Shown here one piece after another: positions 1 through 8,309 of a stretch of 22,367 nucleotides of DNA. Source of the DNA: Temnopleurus reevesii. Its lineage: Eukaryota > Echinodermata > Echinoidea > Temnopleuroida > Temnopleuridae. The notes beneath the pieces are model-generated. The model did no database searches and was not told the DNA's origin. It saw nothing but the letters and a program-made list of their open reading frames with translations. The stretch covers positions 12,215-34,581 of the forward strand of contig BQKZ01000593.1 of assembly GCA_036244855.1 (NCBI GenBank). Direction: 5' to 3'. Made by a program: the position numbers and the translations under genes. The first letter of the stretch is position 1, and each line of letters begins with the position of its first letter.

Positions 1-267
1 GAATTTATTCTTTGTGTATTCCTTTTTATCATGCTTTAATCAAATCTTGGAAATAACTTTGTATATGCCCGATAAGAAGCAAAATATTGTTATAACCAAG
101 AGAGGGCGCTAAATACGATTTAACGGTCAAATTCAAATTTTCAAAAGAATTAGCTCGTAGAAAAATATGCTATGGTCTTAAAATGTGTATAAAAATTACA
201 TGTCATGGTAAATACCCCCAAAATTCACATTTCTTCATCTTTACCAAAACTATACTTGGGCTTTAAC
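1..267 (+). repeat. Dispersed repeat, copy A (inverted partner at 18594-18863)
   Basis: The first 267 bases match the reverse complement of 18594-18863 almost end to end, roughly 90% by eye with a few 1-base indels. Both copies contain the shared core AGAGAGGGCGCTAAATACG, and both end at a GGGCTTTAA boundary. Copy A lies in the LIAS intron just before the exon at 379. Its left edge coincides with the window edge, so the element may continue outward. No coding capacity or clear terminal repeats are visible. I infer a non-autonomous mobile element; the family is unknown. Confidence 0.85.
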
Positions 268-378
268 ATGCTCAATTTGCAGCAACGTCATATTAAATTC
301 ATGCATCAGCTCAGTAAGACTATAAAAATAGCCTTTAACTTGAAAATACTCATTGTTATTATCATTCTCATTGCTCAG

Positions 379-535
379 ATTCTTGGGGATACGTGCACAA
401 GAGGCTGTCGCTTCTGTGCTGTCAAGACGGCTAGGAAGCCCCCTCCTCCTGATCCAAACGAACCAGTGAATACAGGCACAGCCATTGCATCATGGGGAGT
501 AGACTATATAGTGCTGACGTCTGTGGACAGAGATG
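379..535 (+). CDS. LIAS: Lipoyl synthase exon with radical-SAM CxxxCxxC motif (partial gene; 5' exons off window)
   Basis: Lipoyl synthase is a mitochondrial radical-SAM iron-sulfur enzyme. It inserts two sulfur atoms into the octanoyl chain carried on lipoyl-domain proteins such as GCSH and the 2-oxoacid dehydrogenase E2 subunits. This exon opens in phase 0 after the acceptor TTGCTCAG and reads [20 protein letters not shown], which contains the CTRGCRFC motif (CxxxCxxC). That motif binds the [4Fe-4S] cluster that cleaves SAM. It continues through [14 protein letters not shown], a hallmark of the family, to a donor at 536 (GTATG) in phase 1. The open frame upstream (from about 205) is intron plus repeat copy A and shows no LIAS similarity, so I do not count it. 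The N-terminal part, with the mitochondrial targeting sequence and the auxiliary-cluster CxxxxCxxxxxC motif, must lie to the left. Identification is very secure. Confidence 0.96.
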
Positions 536-1028
536 GTATGTTTATCAAACCCTTTGAAAATTGCAAGAATCTTCCTCAAAAGCAAACTTGAAGACATGTG
601 AGCAATATGCTTGAAATCAGTTGGCGGGAATTTTTCTTTTTTTTTGTAAGTTTACATAATTCAGAGTCGCAAATACTTCGTCATCAGACATTTTTGTTCT
701 ATAACATTTTTGCGAAAACGAGCTAAGGACCAGTTGGTATGCCCTCAAGTTTAAAAAATCAAAGATTACTTGAATCAGTTACTAGTATGGTATTCGTAGT
801 CTTGCATTTATATTAGATATGTGAAGGTAATGAGCATTATACTCTTTTAAATAGTAACTCATGGTATAGTGTACATTTAAGGACAAAATATTTCTTGAAC
901 ACAATGTTATATAACTTTTTCTTCATGAACCCTACCAAACTGATATTAAGGGTGCACATATGTTTGATACTACTGATTAATAATTAAAAGTAGAATAATT
1001 TTTCCTGTAATTTCATGTCTTTTGTTAG
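536..1028. other. LIAS intron, no feature seen
   Basis: AT-rich intron with a GT donor and a TTTTGTTAG acceptor. I found no repeat, RNA gene or coding signal in it. Confidence 0.7.
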
Positions 1029-1086
1029 ACTTACAAGATGGTGGGTCAGCACATTTTGCGGAGACTGTGAGGGAGATCAAAAGACA
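1029..1086 (+). CDS. LIAS: Lipoyl synthase short exon
   Basis: This 58-nt exon lies between the acceptor TTTTGTTAG and the donor CA|GTAAGT. It joins in phase to the previous exon (g|ac gives Asp) and encodes LQDGGSAHFAETVREIKR. This matches the DMPDGGAEHIAKTV segment of vertebrate LIAS, part of the radical-SAM barrel. It ends with two bases (CA) of the next codon. Those bases are completed by the G that begins the exon at 2109, and equally by the G that begins the pseudo-exon at 1940. Confidence 0.92.
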
Positions 1087-1440
1087 GTAAGTTGTTTTTA
1101 TTATTCATGTTAGAAAATTGACACTGGTACCATTACATTTCAGGGATATTTTTGGCAAAATCCCCCTTATAGATTAAAAAATCGATAAATAGCGTGTGTC
1201 ACTGTGTTTCGTTTACCGAAGACAACAATTTACATATTAATGAGGGTCTTGAATAGATGGTCACTGTGTGATAACTGTCGAACTTGCTCAAGGAGACTGG
1301 TGTAATGTATTAAAATGAGATGATGTTCTGTACCTCGTAGGTACTCATGAAGCAAAAGAAGATAAAAGCCCTGCAGAATGTAATCTGTTGTGGACATATC
1401 TGTTTAGAGTCATAACATGTGCTTTATCATCTCGCTCCCC

Positions 1441-1545
1441 ATTCCCTTCATAAATTGCAGCATTCTAGTGTAATGCCTTACCCCAGAGTTGACTTGGGTC
1501 TAGATATATATGCTCATAATGTAGAGATATTTACCAGGCTGCAGA
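1441..1545 (+). pseudogene. Degenerate tandem copy 1 of the LIAS exon at 2109-2237
   Basis: An acceptor-like ATTGCAG is followed by CATTCTAGTGTAATGCCTTA, and then by a stretch resembling the exon's 3' half (CTAGATATATATGCTCATAA, GTAGAGA, AGGCTGCAG). About 45 nt of the exon's middle is missing, the first bases are lost, and the frame is broken. This is the most decayed of three upstream copies. It is a pseudo-exon and cannot supply the missing barrel segment. Confidence 0.8.
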
Positions 1546-1586
1546 TGGGCAATTTCACAAAAGTGTTGTGTCTTTTATTTCAATTT

Positions 1587-1693
1587 CTTGACAAATATAC
1601 ATTGAAATTCATTAAAATTCAATAAGTGTGAGACAGATAGTATCTGCTAGACACAGATCAAATTTCAATATATTTCAATGAATAGTTGTCAAG
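1587..1693 (+). mobile_element. Short MITE with terminal inverted repeats (CTTGACAA...TTGTCAAG)
   Basis: The left end CTTGACAAATATACATTGAA and the reverse complement of the right end, CTTGACAACTATTCATTGAA, match over about 30 bp with few differences. The whole element is nearly palindromic around AGATAGTATCTGC. It sits between pseudo-exon copies 1 and 2. A related left half occurs at 10893-10965, so this is a dispersed family. No target-site duplication is clear. It could fold into a hairpin in the transcript. Confidence 0.8.
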
Positions 1694-1779
1694 AACTTAA
1701 CGTAAAAGATATGACTTTTTTGGAATTTTCCAAATATAAGATATAAATCATTCAATCATTTTCCACCCTTGCCCAAAAG

Positions 1780-1906
1780 GAATCCCAGTATTCTAGTGGA
1801 ATGTCTCACCCCAGACTTCAGGGGAGACTTGGAGGCAGTGGAGTAGGTAGCTGACTCTGTTCTCGATGTGTATGCTCATAAAATAGAGACAGTTAGCAGG
1901 CTACAA
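1780..1906 (+). pseudogene. Tandem copy 2 of the LIAS exon, with in-frame stop
   Basis: This copy is nearly full length and collinear with the exon at 2109-2237, reading [24 protein letters not shown] sequence with small changes. An in-frame TAG sits at 1844-1846, where the working exon has AAG (Lys). The acceptor is degraded to CCCAAAAG with a weak pyrimidine tract. The end matches the working exon up to ...CTACAA|GTTA. Inclusion in the mRNA would truncate the protein, so I call it a pseudo-exon. Confidence 0.88.
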
Positions 1907-1939
1907 GTTATTCTATCATTTATCATCTATCCCCAACAG

Positions 1940-2059
1940 GAACCCCAGCATTCTTGTAGAATGTCTCACACCAGACTTCATGGGAGAGTTAGAGGCAGTG
2001 AAGAGGGTCGCTGATTCAGGTCTAGATGTCTATGCTCGTAATTTGGAGATCGTCAGAGA
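1940..2059 (+). pseudogene. Tandem copy 3 of the LIAS exon, still open and splice-compatible
   Basis: This copy follows the intact acceptor CCCCAACAG. It reads [20 protein letters not shown] and continues [20 protein letters not shown] with no stop. A GTACAT donor at 2060 leaves it 120 nt long, exactly 9 nt shorter than the real exon and in the same phase (enters with 1 base, leaves with 2). It could therefore be spliced in place of, or together with, the exon at 2109. However, it changes the conserved DFRG to DFMG and AHNVET to ARNLEI, so I favour a young pseudo-exon over an alternative isoform. Confidence 0.75.
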
Positions 2060-2108
2060 GTACATATGAAAAAACAATTATTCCACAATTTATTCCCATT
2101 CCTTGCAG

Positions 2109-2237
2109 GAACCCCAGCATTCTTGTAGAATGTCTAACCCCAGACTTCAGGGGGGACTTAGAAGCAGTGAAGAGGGTGGCCGACTCAGGCCTAGATGTCT
2201 ATGCACATAATGTAGAGACAGTTAGCAGGTTACAGAA
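2109..2237 (+). CDS. LIAS: Lipoyl synthase exon (functional copy of the duplicated exon)
   Basis: The exon follows the acceptor CCATTCCTTGCAG and ends at a donor AA|GTAAGA. It encodes [20 protein letters not shown] and then [23 protein letters not shown]. This carries the [13 protein letters not shown] and [10 protein letters not shown] signatures conserved in LIAS/LipA. It is the last and best preserved of four tandem copies with a period of roughly 160-170 bp. It is the only copy that keeps both the conserved residues and strong splice sites. Phase 2 at both ends joins it to the exons at 1029 and 2912. Confidence 0.95.
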
Positions 2238-2911
2238 GTAAGAAATTTTTTCATTTACCAGTAATTCATTATTACATATCAATATGGACTATGGTTTTAT
2301 AGATTTGTTATGGTACGATTCTTAAAACTTATTTTGAGAGCAGAAACTACAGTAAGTTGAAAAGTGTAGAATCTCAAATTATATAAATTTGATATAGGTA
2401 CATTTTATATTGTTTTTTAAAATGTACAAAATTTACTTAGTTACGCCTGTATATTCAACTTTTAATGTTGAAAAGTATGATCTGATTCATCTCTAAACCA
2501 GCATAACATGAAGTATCTATGCTAGTAATATTGCTGATGAGGATTCAATCATAAATTTCTCCGATATGGTTCAAGCTTGTCATGTGCTGCCATTTCATAA
2601 GAAATACTGTACCTATCTGTACATATCTCTACCTATCTGTACAAAATCTTACCCTGTACTTTACATTTATTTGAGGAATCTACATATCTACAAGCAATAC
2701 TCATTGCATGTACATATTGTAGTATACACAAGAAATTTGAATCTACCCTTACCTTTACATTTTATTTGTTTATTTTAGTGACTAAATTCATTCTATCTAC
2801 TAAATTCATGTGTATTTCTGCCCGTGCTCTTTTTGAAATATTTTGCTGGTTCAAAATGTTTATTGGAAACGAGAATAACTCGCTGATATTTTTTTTTGTT
2901 GCCATAAATAG
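2238..2911. other. LIAS intron, no feature seen
   Basis: AT-rich intron ending in TTTTTTTGTTGCCATAAATAG. It has some TACCTATCTGTACAT-like simple sequence near 2610-2650 but no repeat family or gene that I can name. Confidence 0.65.
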
Positions 2912-3057
2912 ATTTGTTCGAGATCCAAGAGCAAACTACAAGCAATCGTTGTCCGTTCTAGAGCATGTGAAGAACGTCAAGCCGGATGTATTCACCAAGA
3001 CGTCAATTATGCTGGGGCTAGGAGAGACCGATGAGGATGTCTTTCAAACACTAAAAG
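2912..3057 (+). CDS. LIAS: Lipoyl synthase exon (VRDPRANY ... TSIMLGLGE)
   Basis: The first base completes a Lys codon from the previous exon. The exon then encodes [20 protein letters not shown], followed by [28 protein letters not shown]. The RDPRANY and [10 protein letters not shown] segments are diagnostic of lipoyl synthases; the GLGE region lies in the SAM-binding part of the radical-SAM barrel. The donor is AAAAG|GTAACA in phase 1. The ATG-initiated frame that begins at 2766 is intronic upstream of 2912. Confidence 0.95.
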
Positions 3058-3324
3058 GTAACACAGTCAGATGATCATGAGAGTTACTTTTAATGATGTT
3101 GAAGTTAATGCAAATGATTTGGATAATCTTGAATATTAGATAATCACTGCAGCCACTCTTTAACTAATGTGTTGTGATGGAATAGAACTGAATAAAAAAC
3201 ACTATTGTTTGAAATACATGTGCAAGTGTTCAAAATTCCAAGGCAAATGTGTCCAAAGAATAATTGAGTTTTCAACTTTAATATAATGGATAGAGTTTTC
3301 CTTATTTTCCATGGTAGTATTGGG

Positions 3325-3346
3325 GATGATGATGATGATGTTGATA

Positions 3347-3408
<62 letters not shown>

Positions 3409-3447
3409 GATGATGACAATGATGATGATGATGATGATGATGATGAC

Positions 3448-3504
<57 letters not shown>

Positions 3505-3557
3505 AATGATGATGATGATGATGATAATGAGGATGATGGTGAAGATGAGGATGGCTT

Positions 3558-3655
<98 letters not shown>

Positions 3656-3742
3656 TATGAAGAGGGCGATGATGATGGTGATGATGAAGATGACAACAAT
3701 GATGATGATGATGGTGATGGTGGTGGTGGTGGTGATGTTGAT
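3325..3742 (+). repeat. GAT/ATC trinucleotide microsatellite (about 0.42 kb)
   Basis: A nearly unbroken GAT run with interruptions to AAT, GAC, GAA and GGT, ending in GGT repeats. It lies inside the LIAS intron 3058-3876. It creates long low-complexity reading frames on both strands (poly-Asp, poly-Met, poly-His, poly-Ser). None of these is a gene, because the frames are simply the three readings of one triplet. Confidence 0.97.
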
Positions 3743-3876
3743 TATAGGGAAGATTAATGATGAGAAGTATCATAATGGCCACAAAAAAAATTCAGAGGAT
3801 GATGATGGGGTGAACCATGCATCTTTACACTTATCAAAGAATTCATGCACTTCATATCGCCCATTTCCTCTTCCAG

Positions 3877-4059
3877 ACCTGCGCTCGGTGGGCGTGAGTT
3901 GTCTGACGCTAGGTCAGTACATGCAACCCACCAAGAGGCACCTCAAGGTAGCGGAGTATGTCACACCAGAGAAGTTCAAGTACTGGGAGAAGGTCGGAGA
4001 CAAACTGGGCTTTGCATACACAGCGAGCGGGCCATTGGTGAGGTCATCATATAAAGCAG
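3877..4059 (+). CDS. LIAS: Lipoyl synthase exon ([11 protein letters not shown] ... RSSYKAG)
   Basis: Acceptor CCTCTTCCAG; donor GCAG|GTATGT in phase 1. It encodes [20 protein letters not shown], then [20 protein letters not shown], and ends [11 protein letters not shown]. The [10 protein letters not shown] and [11 protein letters not shown] blocks are near-identical to vertebrate LIAS. The RSSY motif supplies the serine that ligates the auxiliary [4Fe-4S] cluster, which is consumed as the sulfur source, so the catalytic C-terminal end is intact here. Confidence 0.96.
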
Positions 4060-4978
4060 GTATGTAGAAGATAATGAGGGTACAGGGTCTAGATTATGGT
4101 TCAAATGATTTGGTCGTTAACAGGGTGAATGAGAATGATAAAATCAATCTTTCAAAGGTATTAAATGAAGTGTAAAAATTCTTTCGTTGCCTGATATCAC
4201 AATAAAGCTAAGAGCAATTGAATTACTGGGTCATGTACAATAATGGTATTGCTCTGAGCTTTTCATTGATAGCAGGTAACCAAGAATGCTAAGTTTCATT
4301 GTATATTGAAACACATGCAAGTATGGATCAATACGGGGTGGGAGCAATACTGGCTCAGGGGGAAGGGGCGATGGAGGGACCCGCTAATGTTGTGATGCGG
4401 AAAACCTAGTCATCGCCCAAAATAGAACTGTATATATGTTGCCGATAGAGGAGTCCGTATACTTACTACCGCACTCATGGATCCAGCTATGCCATTTGTA
4501 CAACTAAAAAAATGCATGCGGTTTGAAAGTAGTGTAGGGATATGCTCTCCTACACCATCTATCAAATCTTAGTCATGAGTGGCGTAAACCTACTCAAAAT
4601 CGATGTATCTATCATCTTTCTCACCGCCAGTTTTGTGACATTCCTAGAACATGTTCGGTTGTTTCCTCTTTGTTAAAGTCACACATCAGGAATGCCGACC
4701 TAAAGTGTATTATTTGTCTATTACAACGAGATAAGGGGTACCAAACTCGATATTCGTAATGCAAAATACTAATGTCCACCTTTCAACATGAAAACCTCTT
4801 ATAATTGAACTATTTTCAGCAAAAAAACACAAGATGTCAGGTGTGTGAACCACATTAATTTTGTTCTTGGTAAATTTGGGTCATTAATAAATAATACCAG
4901 TGGACAATTAAATTTCCCGTGGAGACTTCTGCAATGGATCATGGTATGATTATGTTCTGCATTCATTAATATCAAAAG
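4060..4978. other. 5' part of the 5-kb last LIAS intron, nothing identified
   Basis: This stretch has no open frame of note and no repeat that I recognise. It includes a short G-rich patch near 4336-4382 (GGGGTGGGAGCAAT, GGGGGAAGGGGCGATGGAGG). Confidence 0.55.
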
Positions 4979-5652
4979 ATTTTAGAAGATGTTAAGAAAT
5001 GAAAGATGGTAGAAAAAGTAAGGGATATGATTTCGGTCAGCATGTCTGGAAGAAGGTGTACATGCAAATATGAAAGCCTAAAAAGCAGACAAAAATAGAC
5101 AAGGACAATGTCATGCTGTTAGTTGATACCATAGTCCCATGTGGTACAAATTTGCCCTATTAGAAAGCATATAAAGCATAGGGACTGGGTGATTAGAATC
5201 ATTGCGTCAACTGTGTATATATATATGTAATTATATGTAATTATCTTTATATCTTTAAGTACATGCTTTATTATGTATAAATTATTAATGTAATTATTAG
5301 GGGCCAGCCATCTTTACAAGCCTCGCTTCTTTGTTGGCCTCTATTTTTTCATTTCTTTTGTAATATTAGTTATTGTAATATTATTTATTTACTTACAATA
5401 TGAATGTATTATTATCAAAGGAATTGAAAAAAAAAGAAAAAAAGTAAAAACAAATGTTTTTATAGAATTTGATTAATTTTCGTGTGTAAATGAGCCTTCA
5501 TGGACACAAAAACCAGTGTTGGATGACTTGCAATATTTTCAATCTAAATCAATTTTGTTTCTATAACTCCAGCTTATCATTCATTCGGTTTGGGCAGTTC
5601 TTTTACAGAGATGTTCTTTACTGAAAGAAAAAGTAAAGATTCAGCACTGTCC
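4979..5652 (+). repeat. Direct duplication, copy 1 (interrupted by a 240-bp insert)
   Basis: The segments 4979-5211 and 5452-5652 match 5741-6193 in order and orientation. Shared landmarks include GTTAGTTGATACCAT, GTCCCATGTGGTACAAAT, TTAGAATCATTGCGTCAAC and TTCATTCGGTTTGGGCAGTT. The last 90 bases are virtually identical between the copies. Each copy is therefore one unit of about 0.45 kb that was duplicated within the intron, and copy 1 later gained an insertion. Confidence 0.9.
5212..5451 (+). mobile_element. 240-bp insert with A-rich tail, probable truncated non-LTR retroelement 3' end
   Basis: The neighbouring duplicate has GCGTCAAC directly joined to AAATATTG (5984-6000), so the boundaries of this insert in copy 1 can be read directly. 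The insert begins with TGTGTATATATATATG, is AT-rich, contains GGGGCCAGCCATCTTTACAA, and ends with GAATTGAAAAAAAAAGAAAA and more A. An A-rich 3' tail suggests a 5'-truncated retrotransposed sequence. A target-site duplication is at most a few bases (AAC), and the family is not identified. Confidence 0.6.
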
Positions 5653-5740
5653 TNTCGATTCGTGCAATATTGCCCTAATTCGTGCAATATTCCCTGGTAT
5701 TCCATTTATTGCCATCCAATATTATATAAATATATCAATA

Positions 5741-6193
5741 GATTTTAGAAGATATAAAAGATGGTAAAAAAAGTAAGGGATGTGAATTCAGCCAGCATTT
5801 CTGGAAGATGGTGTACATGGGAAAATGAAATCGTAAAAAAATAGTTGAATCCAATTATGATGATACGATAATGATATACAGAACAGGCACGGACCATGTC
5901 ATGGTGTTAGTTGATACCATGGTCCCATGTGGTACAAATTCCCCTATTAGAAAACATAGAAAACATGTGGTGATTAGAATCATTGCGTCAACAAATATTG
6001 TTATAGTATTTGATTAATTCTCTTGTGTAAATGAGCCTTCATGAACATAAAACCAGTGTTGGATTGCTTCTAATCAGTTTCGATCTTGATCAACTTTGTT
6101 ACTATAACTCCAGCTTATCATTCATTCGGTTTGGGCAGTTCTTTTACAGAGATGTTCTTTACTGAAAGAAAAAGTAAAGATTCAGCACTGTCC
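5741..6193 (+). repeat. Direct duplication, copy 2
   Basis: Second copy of the unit at 4979-5652. It lacks the 240-bp insert but has about 20 extra bases near 5845-5890. The join is followed by unique sequence (ATGCACATATAACAAAGG). In the 88-bp spacer before it, ATTCGTGCAATATT occurs twice in tandem (around 5658-5690). Confidence 0.9.
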
Positions 6194-6986
6194 ATGCACA
6201 TATAACAAAGGAATCAAAAGCAAGCAGATACGTATTCAACTGAATAGCCTATTACTACTAACTTTCACTTTCATATACTTGTATTCTTTTCAGTATTTAT
6301 TAGCGCAATTCTATCTCTCTTGTCATATTAAGAAAAGAGTTTTGCTTTCAGCTCAGAAATGACTTCCCTCTTGCATCAAGGAAGCTTAAAATGTGTATGT
6401 CGTTCATGATGCACACATTGATTTACTCACGTATTATTCTTCTTCAATCAGAGTGCTGATAAATTTTGTCATTCATACTTCTGATGATATCTGCCTATAT
6501 TTTCTATTCGTGAATCGTTTTGAAAGTGTCTGATTGGATAAGCATCATCTATTAGTAACTAGTGTTCCCGTCTTTTACTGACTCTCTAGCAGTACATCTA
6601 GATTTTGATGGAGAAAGACTACATAATTCAAATGATTGTATAGATTAAGGAACATATTGACAACGCAGTACCAATATTAATGGCAGAGATTCTATTTAAC
6701 GATTGTATCTTCACAACAGTGTCGCTCTGAACACTTGACTGTATCCTGCTGTCCTAATAATTAATTAACCCTATTAATGCTGGGGAAAATCTTTTACATC
6801 ACTATTTTATGATAATGTAAAAGCAACATATTGTGGAGACTTCAATATCTTTATTTGTTATATTTTTGCTGTTCTTTGACTTAAGAGTGACAGAGTCCCT
6901 ATACAATTGCTGAAGCTTGTGACTTCTATAATAAAATAAAAACACTTTTGACATAGTTTGACTTTGAACTGGTGCTGTTGCTCTTG
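6194..6986. other. Intron sequence upstream of the nested reading frame
   Basis: No repeat or gene recognised. An A/T-rich patch (CTATAATAAAATAAAAACAC, near 6926-6945) lies about 50 bases before the nested ATG. It could contribute to a promoter, but I have no positive evidence for one. An in-frame TAG at 6954-6956 closes the frame upstream. Confidence 0.5.
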
Positions 6987-8309
6987 ATGGATCAAACAAT
7001 GTATATGGAATTCAGTGCTTTACATGTCATCCTAGTAGTCCTAGGAATTGCGTTTATTGCAGCCTGTGTCGTTGCAATAGTCGGGTATAGAACCAGTTGC
7101 CTTCGATGCCCTTGTGTGTCTGATGACGCAGCAACCAGTGAAGCCAAAGAAAACATTGAGGGAGTTCTGCAGTCAGTTCAGCTTCGGAAAGATACAGGTC
7201 GGGGAGGATGGAGGTCCAATACGTGGCCATGGGAGAACAAGCGACCTCCTGGCTCCTTGGAGAGCCTTCATGGTGCCCTGGAGGTCGAAGGTCACGGAAG
7301 CAGCGTCATTTTCAGCAGCAACTCGCTATGTCTCAAGGTCATGAGCGAAGAGGACGGAGGCGACTTCTGCCGCAGGTTTAAGGGGCTAGCGACTGCAGAA
7401 GATTTGTTTGAGGAGGAGGGAGAATCAAGACTGGATGATATACAGTCAATCGTGAGCGATTTTGAGGAAGAGGTGCTGAAGAGTATCGATGCGTTGGACA
7501 CTTCAGCTGAAGGTATGTCTGATTCTCTGAAAAATATTGCAGGGTCTCTCGGCTCTATGAGTGCAGAGCCTGGAACAAGGGGTTCATGCCCACGTAAGCT
7601 CGAGTGGGTCATTGGTGATAGAGAGTCTGACTGTGGTAGTCCTGTAGAAAGTACAGACAGCAAAGAGGATGTAGTTCTGTGCATCTCAGAGGATGATAAC
7701 GATAGGAAGCAGTCTGATGTCAATGCAATTCCAATACCAGACGTCATAATTTCCCATCCAAACCCTGAATCCAAGGATCTGACTATGGCACAACTTCCCA
7801 TGCAGTCTCGTAGCTCTTCTCTCATGAGATACCGTTACTCGATAACCAAAGAGGAGCTGCTTTGCCGCTCGTCCAACACCTCTTCCCTAGCTTCGGAGTC
7901 ACCATGGCTTGGTAGCTTCATTGACAGAGGCCTGGACCTCCAACTCAGACAGAGCATCCCCTCTGATCTAGTCCAGGACCAGAGGAGGAATACCTTGCAT
8001 CCATTCATGCTCTATCGCTACTCCATCTCTCTTGAAGAGGTCCAGCTCGCTTCGCAGTCCCTACCCAGGTCCATCCCATCCACTCTCCTCCCGTTGCCCC
8101 TGACGACGACTGATGAGGAAGACAGTGAGATCTTCTACGATGCCTTCTCGACGATCGGAAGTGCTCGCTCGTCTGTCATGGATCCTCATACTGCTGATCT
8201 GAGTAGGATTAATGTAGAGAGTATTCTCTCTGATCGGAGATCATCATATTACTCCATTTGTTCTGAGAAATCTGTTAGAAGATGTAGCAGTTTGCAAGAC
8301 CTTTCCTGA
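6987..8309 (+). CDS. Unrecognised single-pass membrane protein, 440 aa, intronless, nested in LIAS intron
   Basis: I do not recognise the family. The frame stays open from an upstream stop at 6954. I chose the first ATG (6987); ATGs at 6999 and 7005 are alternatives. Residues 1-10 are short and polar. Residues 11-33 (ALHVILVVLGIAFIAACVVA and onward) form one strong membrane segment, followed by YR and a cysteine cluster C38, C41, C43 that could be palmitoylated. The remaining 395 residues are acidic and Ser-rich with no other hydrophobic stretch, as in a cytoplasmic tail. Residues 280-291 (MRYRYSITKEEL) and 341-352 (MLYRYSISLEEV) form an internal repeat, with a weaker echo at 421-428 (YYSICSEK). 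Base composition is more GC-balanced than the surrounding intron. It could also be one large exon of a longer gene, since CATAG at 6952-6956 might be an acceptor. An ATTAAA lies at 8328-8333. Confidence 0.62.
   Translation: MDQTMYMEFSALHVILVVLGIAFIAACVVAIVGYRTSCLRCPCVSDDAATSEAKENIEGVLQSVQLRKDTGRGGWRSNTWPWENKRPPGSLESLHGALEVEGHGSSVIFSSNSLCLKVMSEEDGGDFCRRFKGLATAEDLFEEEGESRLDDIQSIVSDFEEEVLKSIDALDTSAEGMSDSLKNIAGSLGSMSAEPGTRGSCPRKLEWVIGDRESDCGSPVESTDSKEDVVLCISEDDNDRKQSDVNAIPIPDVIISHPNPESKDLTMAQLPMQSRSSSLMRYRYSITKEELLCRSSNTSSLASESPWLGSFIDRGLDLQLRQSIPSDLVQDQRRNTLHPFMLYRYSISLEEVQLASQSLPRSIPSTLLPLPLTTTDEEDSEIFYDAFSTIGSARSSVMDPHTADLSRINVESILSDRRSSYYSICSEKSVRRCSSLQDLS

Noticed and set aside
205..378. N-terminal extension of the first LIAS exon from an ATG at 205
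   Set aside because: This sequence is partly the dispersed repeat copy A. It lacks LIAS similarity and is separated from the exon by a normal acceptor (TTGCTCAG), so it is intron read as protein.
3144..3782. Long poly-His/poly-Ser frame on the minus strand and poly-Asp/poly-Met frames on the plus strand
   Set aside because: They are the alternative readings of one GAT microsatellite inside a LIAS intron, with no other coding signal.
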